From Rubellicoccus peritrichatus (lineage in GTDB: Bacteria > Verrucomicrobiota > Verrucomicrobiia > Opitutales > Cerasicoccaceae), in the NCBI RefSeq assembly GCF_033100135.1, contig NZ_CP136920.1:2971001-3035000 (forward strand): 64,000 nucleotides of DNA, given 5' to 3'. Positions 33,822 through 44,149 of this stretch are shown here, one piece after another (position 1 is the stretch's first letter; each line of letters opens with the position of its first letter). The notes beneath the pieces are model-generated. The model ran no database searches. It worked only from the letters and a program-made list of their open reading frames with translations, and was not told where the DNA came from. A program made the position numbers and the translations under genes.

Positions 33822-35076
33822 TTGGGATGACTGAAATTTGTAGTTTAGGAATATTATCGAGGCGTAGCCAGCCAATCGTCCATTGCGTGCCTTGCGGGAG
33901 TAGAGGTGCTTCCATCTTGTCCGGCCATTGCCAGATCAAGCCATGATCGAGGGTGGCTTTAACATCGAAGTTACGCTGACCGTCCCAAACAAGAGAATTT
34001 GCATTCTCCCAGTTGAGGATGACTTGCTTTGGAGGAGGAGCTGCGAGTAGTCCGGTTTGCTCTATCTGGATTTCAATAGCGCCATCTTTCTTAAAGACAG
34101 CTTGCGCTTTCCAGTGAGAGGCATCGGTTTGTCCGGCTATTACAGTCCGCCAGGTGATTGGGTCCCAGTTAAGACGTTCATGAGCTATCGGCAAACGATA
34201 CCAAATGATGCCTTCAAAATGCTGTGGTTGCCTTTCTTTGAAAGCTTTAACCAAGTTGGCTATCGTTTCTGGTTCTGCTCGAATGATTCTGTATTGCCAG
34301 TCCGGATTCTGGAGTGGTGATGCGTTTTCTCCTGAGACTTCCGCTAATTGACCATGCTGATTGTAACCCAATCGATAAGCATAGGTTGGCAGGGCGACAC
34401 GAAATGGAATCCCATATTTGGCGGCTTCACTGGCCCAGTCGAGTGTCTGCTCTGGTTCACAAAGAGCGACATCGTCGCCAATGGATTCCGGTTTTTTGAT
34501 ACTGTGAACCTGCAAAACGAAATGATCGGTTGCATGAACGAGCTCACGGAATGCCTTCGGACGATTCATCCAGGTCGGTAGTGTGGTGATCGAGAGAGAC
34601 ACATCTCCCAGGATGTTGTGCATTTGAGACAACCATTCCACGTAACCCTCGAGCTTGCTCGTTGCACAATCAAAATCGATTTCTATTGCTGTTGGCTTAA
34701 TACCATCGGCTCGCGCACTTGCGATTGCAGCTTTAACCTCAGCCAGTAAACACTGAGTCGTTTGCTGATTCGAATCAAATGGCCCTGAATAATTGCCAAC
34801 GCGAATCGCCAGAGTTATTGGGAGGCCTGTCGATTGCAGAACATCGTATTGAACTGGAACTCTTACGACTTTTGCACCTCCCGCTGATGGTGTGATTTCA
34901 GCAACGAGGACGGTGAAACCATCCATGACTGTGGCAGAGGCATGAATGGCAGAAATCAGTTGGGGCGACCAGTTGCGTTGCCAAATGTAGGCTTGGTGGC
35001 TCAACTTTTCCGCAGCTGCATTCAGGTCACAGCACCAAAAGAGCAGAAATAGCCAAGTTGAAACCATTCGGAGCAT
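33811..35076 (-). CDS. DUF3142 family secreted protein
   Basis: A 421-residue protein with a signal peptide (MLRMVSTWLFLLFWCCDLNA; a second ATG three codons in is possible). The mature part looks like a TIM-barrel glycosidase-like fold: YIWQRNWSPQLISAI, IEIDFDCATSKLEGYVEWL and an LPIAHERLNW segment match the DUF3142 family, whose activity is not established. It overlaps the TPR-repeat gene by 11 bases. A plausible promoter (TTGCCT-17-TATCTC) lies just upstream. It could bind or cleave a cell-surface glycan; that is inference. Confidence 0.75.
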   Translation of the reverse strand: MLRMVSTWLFLLFWCCDLNAAAEKLSHQAYIWQRNWSPQLISAIHASATVMDGFTVLVAEITPSAGGAKVVRVPVQYDVLQSTGLPITLAIRVGNYSGPFDSNQQTTQCLLAEVKAAIASARADGIKPTAIEIDFDCATSKLEGYVEWLSQMHNILGDVSLSITTLPTWMNRPKAFRELVHATDHFVLQVHSIKKPESIGDDVALCEPEQTLDWASEAAKYGIPFRVALPTYAYRLGYNQHGQLAEVSGENASPLQNPDWQYRIIRAEPETIANLVKAFKERQPQHFEGIIWYRLPIAHERLNWDPITWRTVIAGQTDASHWKAQAVFKKDGAIEIQIEQTGLLAAPPPKQVILNWENANSLVWDGQRNFDVKATLDHGLIWQWPDKMEAPLLPQGTQWTIGWLRLDNIPKLQISVIPNAN

Positions 35077-35085
35077 ACTTCGTAT

Positions 35086-35114
35086 GAGATAGGACAGCCA
35101 GATTGGATAGGCAA
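35086..35114 (-). promoter_or_regulatory. Candidate promoter of the DUF3142-TPR operon
   Basis: On the minus strand TTGCCT (35109-35114) and TATCTC (35086-35091) are separated by exactly 17 bases. The -10 box ends nine bases before the ATG at 35076, so the leader would be very short or the second ATG is used. Confidence 0.4.
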
Positions 35115-35239
35115 GCCACCTTGATTCTGTGTGAATAAGTTTTTGGGAGTGCTTTTTTAGTCACTTCAGCTAGAATTTGCATCATGATTGATGAAATACC
35201 TTGCGACTCGGCTGGCTGTCTCCACCCTTTGCGCCAAAT

Positions 35240-36055
35240 ATGGTAATGAGGTTTCAGATTCTTGGTAGCAGCAGTTCGGGTAACTGTGCTTTGCTGACGA
35301 CAGCAGGTTGTAAGGTCCTCATTGATGCAGGTTTCTCTGCAAGAAAGATAAAATTGATGCTGGAGTCTGTGGGGGAGTCTCTCGACTCCATTGATGCTGT
35401 TTTTCTGACTCATGAGCATGGTGATCACACTGCAGGCATCCGAGGCTTGGCCAGAAGAGCGCATATTACGGTTTTTGCCAATCGTGACACCGCTTTTGCC
35501 GTCCAACAGCGTTTCAAAGAGAGCAAACCGCAATGGAAGCTCTTTGAGACTGGATCTGCCTTTACTTATCGGGATTTGCAGATAACCCCGTTTTCTGTCC
35601 CGCATGACGCTCATGATCCGGTGGGTTTTGTCTTTGAGTCGGGTGACGATTCCTTGTTCAGCCCAAGGCGGAGCCTTGCCTGGCTGACAGATTTGGGGCA
35701 TTTACCAAAATTGGCTCGAGAGAAGGTTCGTAATGTGGATTTGCTGGTCCTCGAGGCAAATTACGATTCTGAGCTCTTGGAAAATGACGAAAAACGCCCC
35801 TGGTCGGTCAAGCAACGGATACGTGGCCGACATGGGCATCTTTCCAACTCGGCAGCGCTTGAATTGCTTTCTGAAGAGGAAAGTCCACGCTGGCGTCAGG
35901 TATTTTTGGCGCATTTAAGTAAAGACTGCAACAGCCTTGATATCGTGAGACAAACGTTCGAGCCTTTGCGTCAGCGTGGTAAAAAGTTCAATATTGATGT
36001 CGTTGATCCCCATAATGGTACCTGTCCTGCAGTAGATTTATTCGCATTGGCTTAG
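35240..36055 (+). CDS. WalJ/YycJ-like metallo-beta-lactamase-fold hydrolase
   Basis: About 271 residues; ATG at 35240 or 35246 is the likely start. The family hallmark LGSSSSGNC opens the protein, and the metal-binding motif is THEHGDHTAG near residue 67. Later ligands are in PHDAHDPVGF and ANYDSE, with GHLSN and LAHLSKDCN near the end. WalJ/YycJ proteins are putative exonucleases linked to cell-cycle or mismatch-repair coordination in other bacteria; some family members act on RNA or other phosphodiesters. Its neighbour is pyruvate kinase, 56 bases downstream on the same strand, with no obvious functional link. Confidence 0.82.
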   Translation: MVMRFQILGSSSSGNCALLTTAGCKVLIDAGFSARKIKLMLESVGESLDSIDAVFLTHEHGDHTAGIRGLARRAHITVFANRDTAFAVQQRFKESKPQWKLFETGSAFTYRDLQITPFSVPHDAHDPVGFVFESGDDSLFSPRRSLAWLTDLGHLPKLAREKVRNVDLLVLEANYDSELLENDEKRPWSVKQRIRGRHGHLSNSAALELLSEEESPRWRQVFLAHLSKDCNSLDIVRQTFEPLRQRGKKFNIDVVDPHNGTCPAVDLFALA

Positions 36056-36111
36056 TTTTTTTCAACTTTGCCGTTTATAGAGACATTCTCCGATTACTTA
36101 CGCACTGAGCT

Positions 36112-37545
36112 ATGAAGTTCAATTATCGTCACACAAAGATCATTTTCACGATCGGACCAGCAACTGCGTCCGAAGAAACCCTTGAGGAAGTTATTGCCGC
36201 AGGTGCAGATATTTGCCGGCTTAATATGGCGCATGCCAGCCACGAATGGACGCGTGAGGTGGTCCGTCGGGTGCGTAAGGTTTGTGACCGGGTAGGTCGC
36301 CAGATGGCGATCATGATGGACGTTAAAGGTCCGGAAGTGCGCACCGGTGATTTGCCTGAGCCGATCGAGCTCGAAAAAGGAGAATTGTTCGATTTTCTTG
36401 TTAAGGGAACGATTGAAAATGATCTTGAAGAAGGCATTCGTGGTGTGACGGTTAACTACCCGGGCTTAAGCCGTGATGTCAAAGAAGGCGCGACCCTGCT
36501 GGTAGACAGTGGTCTTGTGCGGATGGAAGTTTTGGAAAGACGTGATGATCGGGTGCGATGCAAGGTCATCATACCAGGCCCGATGACGAATCGCCGTCAT
36601 ATTAATCTTCCAGGCGTGAAGGTCCGTCTACCTGCTTTAACAGAGAAGGACAAAGCGGATATCATGGTCGGGACTGAAGAAGGGGTTGAATTGTATGCCT
36701 TGTCTTTTGTCCGTGAAGCGGATGATCTGGACATATTTCGTCGCTACCTGTTGGAAAAGAATGTCGATGGTCGAATCATTGCCAAGATTGAGGATCAAAG
36801 TGCGATCGCCAATCTCGATGAGATTATTCAGGCGGCGGACGGGCTGATGGTCGCTCGTGGTGATTTGGGAATCGAGTGCCCTTTTGAACAATTGCCGATT
36901 ATTCAGAGAGAGGCTGTTAGGAAGTGCATAAAAAATAAGAAGCCGGTCATCATTGCAACCCACATGCTGGAGTCGATGATTGAGAACCCTTTGCCAACTC
37001 GGGCCGAAGTGACCGATGTGGCCAATGCGATTTATGAAAAAGCTGATTGCATCATGCTTTCTGGTGAAACCACCACAGGGAAGTACCCTGTAGAAAGCAT
37101 TCGTGTGATGGATCGGATCGCTCGCCAGATCGAAGGTGAGACTGAGAAGGGAAAACTTGAGGATGTGATTCTGAGAACTCCCAAATCGCTGATGCTTAAA
37201 AATGCAGTTCAGTTGGCTCAGGACTTAAAGAAGTGCGGGATTGTCGTCTATACAAGAAATGGAAACTTAACCCGTGTATTGTCTTCTTTGAGGCCAGCGC
37301 ATTGCCCGATATTTGCCTTCACTGATAGTCGGATTTTATTCAAGCAGCTTCTCATGCAGTGGGGGGTTGAGCCGTTCATGATCGAATTTGATAAAGACCC
37401 GGAGGTCACGATCCGTGAATCTTTCAAACGGCTAAAGGACAGTAAGCATCGCTGGGCCAAGGATGGTGACTGGATGGTCGTGGTGACCAATGTTATCGCT
37501 GGTGAAAAGATTATCGACAGCATTCAAATGCGACCAGTCGAGTGA
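36112..37545 (+). CDS. pyk: Pyruvate kinase
   Basis: A 477-residue protein that transfers phosphate from phosphoenolpyruvate to ADP, the last step of glycolysis. [13 protein letters not shown] opens the barrel; the active-site segment [17 protein letters not shown] and the signature [13 protein letters not shown] are present. [12 protein letters not shown] contributes the cation and substrate site. The C-terminal domain (after about 350) holds the effector-binding part. The stop codon TGA lies within a small hairpin shared with the convergent gene seven bases away. Confidence 0.95.
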   Translation: MKFNYRHTKIIFTIGPATASEETLEEVIAAGADICRLNMAHASHEWTREVVRRVRKVCDRVGRQMAIMMDVKGPEVRTGDLPEPIELEKGELFDFLVKGTIENDLEEGIRGVTVNYPGLSRDVKEGATLLVDSGLVRMEVLERRDDRVRCKVIIPGPMTNRRHINLPGVKVRLPALTEKDKADIMVGTEEGVELYALSFVREADDLDIFRRYLLEKNVDGRIIAKIEDQSAIANLDEIIQAADGLMVARGDLGIECPFEQLPIIQREAVRKCIKNKKPVIIATHMLESMIENPLPTRAEVTDVANAIYEKADCIMLSGETTTGKYPVESIRVMDRIARQIEGETEKGKLEDVILRTPKSLMLKNAVQLAQDLKKCGIVVYTRNGNLTRVLSSLRPAHCPIFAFTDSRILFKQLLMQWGVEPFMIEFDKDPEVTIRESFKRLKDSKHRWAKDGDWMVVVTNVIAGEKIIDSIQMRPVE

Positions 37546-37557
37546 TCTGAAATCACT
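37541..37557. terminator. Hairpin spanning the stop codons of pyk and the convergent gene
   Basis: AGTGAT (37541-37546) pairs with ATCACT (37552-37557) around a 5-base loop, and both stop codons (37543-37545 on plus, 37553-37555 on minus) lie in the stem. It has no U-tract on either strand, so it is a weak or processing-type bidirectional end at best. Confidence 0.35.
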
Positions 37558-38182
37558 TACCGAGCAACGCCTTCGCTCGTTTCCAGCTATCGAATTCATC
37601 GACGTCTTCCAGAGGTTCCAGACGATGGACCTTTAAATCAAGTTGCTTTGCTTTTGAGAGTGTTTCATCGAAGACGGTTTTAGTGCTCCAGGCAATACCT
37701 TCAAAAAGGGTTGGATAGGTGCATTTGAAAGCGAGCAGGTAATAGCCGCCATCCTTGGCTGGGCCGATGACAAGGTCGTGGCTTTGGAGCGCAAGATTTG
37801 CCTCGAGGATGATTGCATTGGTGAGATAGGGGCAATCTCCTCCCAGTAAGCACACTGATTTGGCTTTCCTTTGGAAAGCGCCCTCCGCCGCCTTTAGCAT
37901 ACGTTGTCCAAGATGGCCCTCTGACTGTGGAAAATAATTCCTGTCAGCTCCAAGCCAATTGCTCATTAAATCTATCGATCCGGCTGGGGTGTAGTGTATC
38001 TCATGATCAAACGCCTTCAAAGTTTTCAATTGGAACTCCACCATACTGCGATAAGCGATGGCCGCGTCCATTTCTCCAATGGATGTTGCGAGTCGAGTCT
38101 TAACCGCACCCTGGACTGGGGCCTTGAGCATATAGAGGAGCTTAATCGTCACGCTGCTAGACGTAGAATGAGAGTCAGCCAT
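37553..38182 (-). CDS. TIGR04282-like glycosyltransferase/nucleotidyltransferase (DUF2064)
   Basis: About 209 residues. The start was set at 38182 (MADSHST); an upstream ATG at 38206 adds eight hydrophobic residues. LLYMLKAPVQGAVKTRLA and LLGGDCPYLTNAII, then IGPAKDGGYYLLAF, are hallmarks of the TIGR04282/DUF2064 family, a GT-A-like fold related to MobA/CpsA. Family members have been linked to arsenosugar biosynthesis, but the substrate is not established here. It is convergent with pyk and starts about 66 bases from the end of the giant cytochrome gene. Confidence 0.78.
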   Translation of the reverse strand: MADSHSTSSSVTIKLLYMLKAPVQGAVKTRLATSIGEMDAAIAYRSMVEFQLKTLKAFDHEIHYTPAGSIDLMSNWLGADRNYFPQSEGHLGQRMLKAAEGAFQRKAKSVCLLGGDCPYLTNAIILEANLALQSHDLVIGPAKDGGYYLLAFKCTYPTLFEGIAWSTKTVFDETLSKAKQLDLKVHRLEPLEDVDEFDSWKRAKALLGK

Positions 38183-38247
38183 GGCAATATTGAAAATCAT
38201 TTCCATAGGTTTTCAATCTTTGTTGATTGGCGTTGCTTTGATCGCCC

Positions 38248-41200
38248 TTATTCTTCAATCACATTGATGCGATAGAATCTTGGAGCATCCAGATTCTCCG
38301 TGTCCTGCAGAGTCATGATTCGCATCACGCCGGTGCCCTCACTGATGAAGCCAGGCCCGGTTGGAGTCTCTCCATTGACAGACTCCAAGAGTGTCTCCCA
38401 ATTAATGAAATCACTCGTGGCTTCAATGATCATACGATGTCCACGAGCCATCGTGTTACGACCAAGTGTGAGCTGTGGAATATCACCGTCGACTGTCAGT
38501 GTCAGATCCATCGCCGGATCTCCGCCGTGTGGATTACCGTCTGTGAGAAAATCAATCAGATTGGGTTTTCTATCCAGATCATGGTCAACGGTTGGATCTG
38601 ATATAGCTGGGTCAACCAGTTCATTCGGGGTGAAATGCTCACTCAACCAAACCGCATAAGTTTGCCCATCGGCAACGCCGTTTGCTGCGTCTCCAAGCAG
38701 GCCTGCAAGCGCTGTGTTTTCCAGTAAGCTTGGTTGACCGTATTGGCCTGTGATGTTGGCGGCTTCCAGCATCTCCGTGGTGATCGATGCATGTGGTCGG
38801 TGCAGACGGAAGTAATCCACATCAGCCACCAGATCAGGATTACCGCCAAGGGTGACGGTTCTATTGTGGTGGAATTCGTCCTGGCCACTAACAGAATTCC
38901 AGTCCGTATAAGTCGTCAGACCGACTTGAAGGGTTGCTGGCATATCCGTGCGCTCAAAACGGTTTTCAATAATCCATGGACCATTATCATGGCGACGTAA
39001 GAGGAGGAAGGTTGAACCACGGCGTATGCATTGTAGGGTGACCAAGCTGTTGTTCTCCGGAATGCCGCTTTGAACACCATAGAGTGTCGAGTCGCCATCA
39101 ATCGTGGTTTTGACTTCACAGGACCAAGTGTTGTCCACAGATGCAAAGGTGCTGGAAGTATGCCCGAAGGATAGGAAAATATAATTCTCTGTGTCACTCA
39201 GCCAGTCGGTGCTGTAGTAATCAGGATCGCCAAAAGCCGGTGAAGGCGAGGGTAGTACAACCGCTGGGCCGGGATCGGGATCTGGCGCCGCACTGCTGAT
39301 GCCCCTCGGTGTGCGTATCATGATGCCGCCGAGACTGAAGTCCGAACTGGGGCGTCCTGGCAGTCCATTGCGGCGGGACACTTCCATTTGCATGGTGACA
39401 ACAAAGTCTCCGGTAATTTCCTTGAAAGCCAATGCGCCTGTCCAATCTCTAAACCAGGAGCTGGAATAGGGCATGGCTCGCATATAACCGCTGCGTGAAG
39501 TATCAATGTCCCAGGTTTCAAGTTTATCTACACCCCAACCTTCGACTTGGTAGTTTCGCTGCCAGTTTGAGATGGTGGTCGGGTCATCAAACTCGTCCGA
39601 CAATAAGGCAATGTCATCGCTCATGACATGAACCAGACTATCCAATTCTGCGACGAGATTGGGTAGGCCATCATCGACTGCAGCAACACGGCCCGCTGGG
39701 AGCTCCACTGTGATTGTGCCGTCTTGTGTGAATCCGGCAAGACGTAAGCGGTAGTGAGTACCTTCCGTCAAAGTGATAAGATTGTTCACTGTCGACATTG
39801 CAGAATCGGTAATCAGAAGGTCGCTATAGTCAAAGTCTGCAACTGGTTCGGAAAAGGTTATGTCAAATTCTGCGTAAGGAAGCATTGAGTTGTCGCCCTT
39901 GACACTTCGAATTACGGCTGTTGGGTTTGGCGGTTGTACATTTCCACTACCATCAAGTTGTAATAAGTATTGAATGAGATTGTCATAGTTTTCTTCACTC
40001 AAATTGAGCGCCTCACGGTGAACGGCGGCGCTTCGTCCATCAGGCGTTGTTACGGTCATATCATCAAAACCGGCATTATCGCCTGTTGTCGTAATCACGA
40101 TTGTGTTTGTCTCTCCGGCAGTGAATTCAACATCTTCAAAACGCAATCTCTGCCAATGATTTGCTGAGGATTCATTTCCAAGTGGGCGCACGACTTCGAT
40201 TTGATGATCGATGCCATTCACGTTGACCGTAGTCGTGCCAGGGGAACCATAGAAAGAAGTCATCCAGCGTAATTCCAAATCGCCCATGCCATCGTTTCCG
40301 CCGCCATTGACGTTATTAAAAGTGACGCTGTCTCCTGGATCCAGATAGACCATTTGGCCATGCATGGAACTGTCCTCATTCAGGCGGGGGTAAGACGGAA
40401 TATTGGCACCTCCACCGAGAATTCCATCTTCGGCCTGTTGGGTAATGCCGCCCGCGACCCGGAAGACTTCATCCAATGTCTTGGCAGAGCCATTGTGAAA
40501 GTAGGGTGCACTTGCCCAAAGCCCAAGTAGTGTTGGTGTATCAATTCCAGTTAATGCTCCATTCAAACGCTGACCGGAACTCGTGCGCAAGGTCCCGACA
40601 TCATGCAGGGTTGCTACACCCAGTGAGCTGTCTGTGTAATCTGAGCTTGTGTGACAAGTGACACAATTCATCGACATGAAAACAGCCTCACCAGCCACTG
40701 CGGCTGCGGTTCTTGTGCTGTATGGGTTACGGTAAGGACTGCGTGGCAGAGTTTCATTTCCGAGCGATGTCACATAAGCTGCAAGGGCATCCAGCTCAGT
40801 GCTGCGACCTGCGTTAGGTGTGCCCAGAGATGGATTGGGCGTTTCACCATCCGGCAGAAGTCCTTCTCCGCCACCAAATTCATTCACGACATCAAGGACG
40901 AAGTCCTGAATCTCGTCAAAGTTGGCCGTCCAGTGGACATTACCATGGCCAACCCCAAAGCGCCCACGCAGGTCTGTGGTATTGCGAAGGCCTTCACCAC
41001 GTTGGGTAAAGTCCCAGGTCATGCCGTCATGCTGACCATCGACGTGACAACTGGCGCAGGATATATAACCTTCCTGGCTCATAGTTGGAAGGGTTGAAAG
41101 GCCACTGCCATCGGCTGCCTGATAGAAAACGCTCTTACCTAGCAGGACATTTGCGCTTAGCTTGTCTGCTCCAATAATCTTTGGAATAACGATACGGTTT

Positions 41201-44040
41201 GTCGTGCGATTTCCAAAACTCATGAACGGCCCCATTTCATGAACCGTTACAGTGCGGCCCATGAAGTCAGTGCTGAACAGGCGATTCGTTACGGAGTCAA
41301 AGATCAGACCCTGTGGAGCAAGTCCTGCGGCAAAGCGCCCTTTGGTTGTCTTGGTTGAAATGTTTCGAGGGAGCGTGCGGATCAGCAAGTCATCGAAGAC
41401 TGCGAAGTGATTATTCCCCTGAAGGCTGACGAAAAAGTAATCTCCACTGGGTGTGAATTCAATACTGGTGGGAGACTCGCTGTTGTCGATATCGATCCGG
41501 TAGTTATCGATCGTGCTGACAAAGGGTTCGTTGTTTGTCGTTAGGTCTATGCGGCCTACGATGGCGCGGATGGAATTGTCCGGATCCATCGGATCATTCG
41601 TGTTCTGGCCCTGGTCAAAAAACTCGCCACGTTGGGTGTTCGCTTTGATTGCTGTATAATAGGCATAGTCTCCAGCCGGTGTAATCGTAATGCTACTGAT
41701 ATAGTTGGGGACCCCGCGCCCAGTTGACGAACCGTCACGACTCCGGTCTCGGTGCAACGCAATCCGTCGAGTCAGTGTCATGCTCGCTGCATCGACATCC
41801 CAGACTTCCCCGTGGTCTTCCGGTGAAATAAATCGAGTGACTAATACACGTGAGCCATCTGCGGTGATCGCAATCGCGCGCGGCATTGGTCCCAGAGGCA
41901 GTCGACCTGTTTCGTTTCTTGTCGCTGTTTCATAACGACGAAGTTCGCCCGGGCCTTCAAAGGTCACATAGGCTGTTGTGCCATCTGGTGAGATCGCTAT
42001 GCCCATTGGAGTATCACCATAGTCAAAAAAGATTTCTTCAACCAATGTGCCTGCGGGGTTGAGGACGACGATGCGATTTGCATCACGACAGGTCACCCAG
42101 ATGTTGTCTGTTGCATCAATTGCGATATTACGTGGGTCAATACTACCAGGAATTGAAAGCAAAACATTCAGGTCGATTTCGGTAGTCAATGTCCGCGTAT
42201 CCGCATCAATCAGACTGACAGAATCGTTATCTGGATTCACCACCCAGACCTGTCGGTTTGATTCATTCAAAGCTATCGGCGAAGACTTTGTCGGTGCCGT
42301 TGCTGGAGGTGCAACCGCAACAGATACTGTTCCCGTTTGGGAAACAGTGGAAAGTGGTACCGCCGTGCGAATGTCGCGTACCTGAACTTTGACACCATAG
42401 TGGCCGACGTCGTTGTAAGTGTGGCTGGCATTCGGGCTGCTATCCCAGTCGCGGACAGCACCGCTTTCACCGAAAGTAAATCGATACTCCAGTGAATCAG
42501 CATCGGCATCTGTTGCTGAAGCGGTGAAATCCACCTGACTCCCAGGTGTCGCTGGCGAAGGCGAGGCACTGAATGATGTGATGACGGGTGAAGCATTACC
42601 TCCCACGACTCCTGAGCCTGTCGAGAAACTAAAAGTGTAGGGGAGGATTCCATTCCCGGCCACGTCTTTGATTCCTCCTGCAACAATCTCGACTTCATAG
42701 GTGGTGTCATCCTGCAGGTAAGCGGTTGGTGTTATTGTCAGAACATCGTCATATGAAAAACTCACGGTTGCATCGACCGGATCTCCCCCGACTGGGCGCA
42801 GGATAACTGTTTCGCCATTGATGATTGTAAATGACTCCAGTGTCTCGTGAATGAGAATACTGATTGGGGCACCGAGCGGGAAGTCTGTCTGCCCTGGACG
42901 TGGCACATGGTAACCAACATAAGGCGGGTTTGTGTCGGGATTTGCATCGTGTATCCAAACACCAACTCCATCCGCACCGCTAATGCTGTAGCCGCCCGTC
43001 AGCAGTAGGTTTCCAATCGGCGTCATGCGCTGACTGGTGTCAAGCATGCCGGCGATACTGCCAGCTGGGCGATTATCTCCGACTTCATCGAACTCCAGCA
43101 CGGTTTGAAAGGTATCCATGTCGATCTTGTGGCGATCGGTGAAAACAAAATTATCCTGACATTGAATATAGCCGAGGCCGTTGTTCAGGTCCTGGTCTGG
43201 GTCACCTGTGGCGTCTATCGAAGTAACAAACTGAAGATTGGTCGGGTCACTGATATCAACGATATCAACGATGCCTGAGCGACGGGACAGCACGATATAG
43301 TTTTCCCACATCGAGGCGATATAAGCGCCAATTGGGCCGGATAACTTATCCAGCAGAATCGGTTCTTCGGCAGGCGTTTCGAAGGCTGGGGATATATCGT
43401 AGCAGAGGATCCCCATGTCCGATTCATCAGAAGTGATGAAGAGGAGATTTCCCAGCAAAATCGAATTACCCGTGACGCCATGCTCGGCCAGTGCGGGCCA
43501 TTCAATCAGCTTTTGAGTTCCACGATAAAGAAATCCATTGCCGGTCGCAGCACCGTACTCGATCCAGTTGAAAGGAGTTCCCCAGGGATAATACATCCGC
43601 GAGATTCCATCTCCGGGTTGGGCAAGCGTTTCTGCATTGAGATACGTGAACCCGGGTAGTGTTTCCAGCACATTGACTCCAGGAGTATCGCGACGAATTT
43701 CGATACCGAACTGCCCTCCGAGCCAGTCGCCGACTTTGAAGTGCCCATGGGTGCCGTGGTCAGTGAAAGGACCGACACCATTCCCAGTCAGCACATTGGT
43801 CAGGGTTGCCGGGTCATTGATATCAGTGAATACCCAACGGCGGGGGTTTCCTCCGCCGACTTCATGGGTGTAAATCAGCCCGTTATGATAGGCGATGTTG
43901 GTGACCCGGTTCAGGTTGATTTGACGAAATAGCAGAGTGCCTGGCGTACCCGTCAGGCTATTCGGGAAGGCAGGCACAACATCAGGGACTTGAGCCTGAG
44001 CTGTGATCACGCTTAGTAAAAACAGTGTAAAGAATTTCAT
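38248..44040 (-). CDS. Giant secreted beta-propeller / PKD / dihaem cytochrome c protein
   Basis: About 1930 residues from ATG 44040 with a signal peptide (LFLLSVITAQAQ). In order: LVIVD/propeller-like repeats (about 25-370); a Big_5-like Ig domain (375-475); a PKD domain (480-570); NHL/YVTN-like propeller repeats (590-960); a MauG/dihaem-peroxidase-like region with two CxxCH sites (CASCH near 995 and CVTCH near 1127, about 130 residues apart as in dihaem enzymes); a carbohydrate-binding-like beta-sandwich (1220-1330); a Big_5-like segment and a DUF1349-like domain (1480-1720). The C-terminal ~110 residues resemble those of two other large proteins here. It could oxidise a surface substrate; inference. 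Haem maturation would need Ccm genes, not seen here. Confidence 0.82.
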   Translation of the reverse strand: MKFFTLFLLSVITAQAQVPDVVPAFPNSLTGTPGTLLFRQINLNRVTNIAYHNGLIYTHEVGGGNPRRWVFTDINDPATLTNVLTGNGVGPFTDHGTHGHFKVGDWLGGQFGIEIRRDTPGVNVLETLPGFTYLNAETLAQPGDGISRMYYPWGTPFNWIEYGAATGNGFLYRGTQKLIEWPALAEHGVTGNSILLGNLLFITSDESDMGILCYDISPAFETPAEEPILLDKLSGPIGAYIASMWENYIVLSRRSGIVDIVDISDPTNLQFVTSIDATGDPDQDLNNGLGYIQCQDNFVFTDRHKIDMDTFQTVLEFDEVGDNRPAGSIAGMLDTSQRMTPIGNLLLTGGYSISGADGVGVWIHDANPDTNPPYVGYHVPRPGQTDFPLGAPISILIHETLESFTIINGETVILRPVGGDPVDATVSFSYDDVLTITPTAYLQDDTTYEVEIVAGGIKDVAGNGILPYTFSFSTGSGVVGGNASPVITSFSASPSPATPGSQVDFTASATDADADSLEYRFTFGESGAVRDWDSSPNASHTYNDVGHYGVKVQVRDIRTAVPLSTVSQTGTVSVAVAPPATAPTKSSPIALNESNRQVWVVNPDNDSVSLIDADTRTLTTEIDLNVLLSIPGSIDPRNIAIDATDNIWVTCRDANRIVVLNPAGTLVEEIFFDYGDTPMGIAISPDGTTAYVTFEGPGELRRYETATRNETGRLPLGPMPRAIAITADGSRVLVTRFISPEDHGEVWDVDAASMTLTRRIALHRDRSRDGSSTGRGVPNYISSITITPAGDYAYYTAIKANTQRGEFFDQGQNTNDPMDPDNSIRAIVGRIDLTTNNEPFVSTIDNYRIDIDNSESPTSIEFTPSGDYFFVSLQGNNHFAVFDDLLIRTLPRNISTKTTKGRFAAGLAPQGLIFDSVTNRLFSTDFMGRTVTVHEMGPFMSFGNRTTNRIVIPKIIGADKLSANVLLGKSVFYQAADGSGLSTLPTMSQEGYISCASCHVDGQHDGMTWDFTQRGEGLRNTTDLRGRFGVGHGNVHWTANFDEIQDFVLDVVNEFGGGEGLLPDGETPNPSLGTPNAGRSTELDALAAYVTSLGNETLPRSPYRNPYSTRTAAAVAGEAVFMSMNCVTCHTSSDYTDSSLGVATLHDVGTLRTSSGQRLNGALTGIDTPTLLGLWASAPYFHNGSAKTLDEVFRVAGGITQQAEDGILGGGANIPSYPRLNEDSSMHGQMVYLDPGDSVTFNNVNGGGNDGMGDLELRWMTSFYGSPGTTTVNVNGIDHQIEVVRPLGNESSANHWQRLRFEDVEFTAGETNTIVITTTGDNAGFDDMTVTTPDGRSAAVHREALNLSEENYDNLIQYLLQLDGSGNVQPPNPTAVIRSVKGDNSMLPYAEFDITFSEPVADFDYSDLLITDSAMSTVNNLITLTEGTHYRLRLAGFTQDGTITVELPAGRVAAVDDGLPNLVAELDSLVHVMSDDIALLSDEFDDPTTISNWQRNYQVEGWGVDKLETWDIDTSRSGYMRAMPYSSSWFRDWTGALAFKEITGDFVVTMQMEVSRRNGLPGRPSSDFSLGGIMIRTPRGISSAAPDPDPGPAVVLPSPSPAFGDPDYYSTDWLSDTENYIFLSFGHTSSTFASVDNTWSCEVKTTIDGDSTLYGVQSGIPENNSLVTLQCIRRGSTFLLLRRHDNGPWIIENRFERTDMPATLQVGLTTYTDWNSVSGQDEFHHNRTVTLGGNPDLVADVDYFRLHRPHASITTEMLEAANITGQYGQPSLLENTALAGLLGDAANGVADGQTYAVWLSEHFTPNELVDPAISDPTVDHDLDRKPNLIDFLTDGNPHGGDPAMDLTLTVDGDIPQLTLGRNTMARGHRMIIEATSDFINWETLLESVNGETPTGPGFISEGTGVMRIMTLQDTENLDAPRFYRINVIEE

Positions 44041-44149
44041 CAAAGTAGTGTAGGAAGACAAAGTCATGCATGTAGATTGGGAATTCGTCTTCAGTGGTTA
44101 CAAAAAATGCTGTATATTTTTCGACCAAAAGACAAGCTGATGCGAACTT

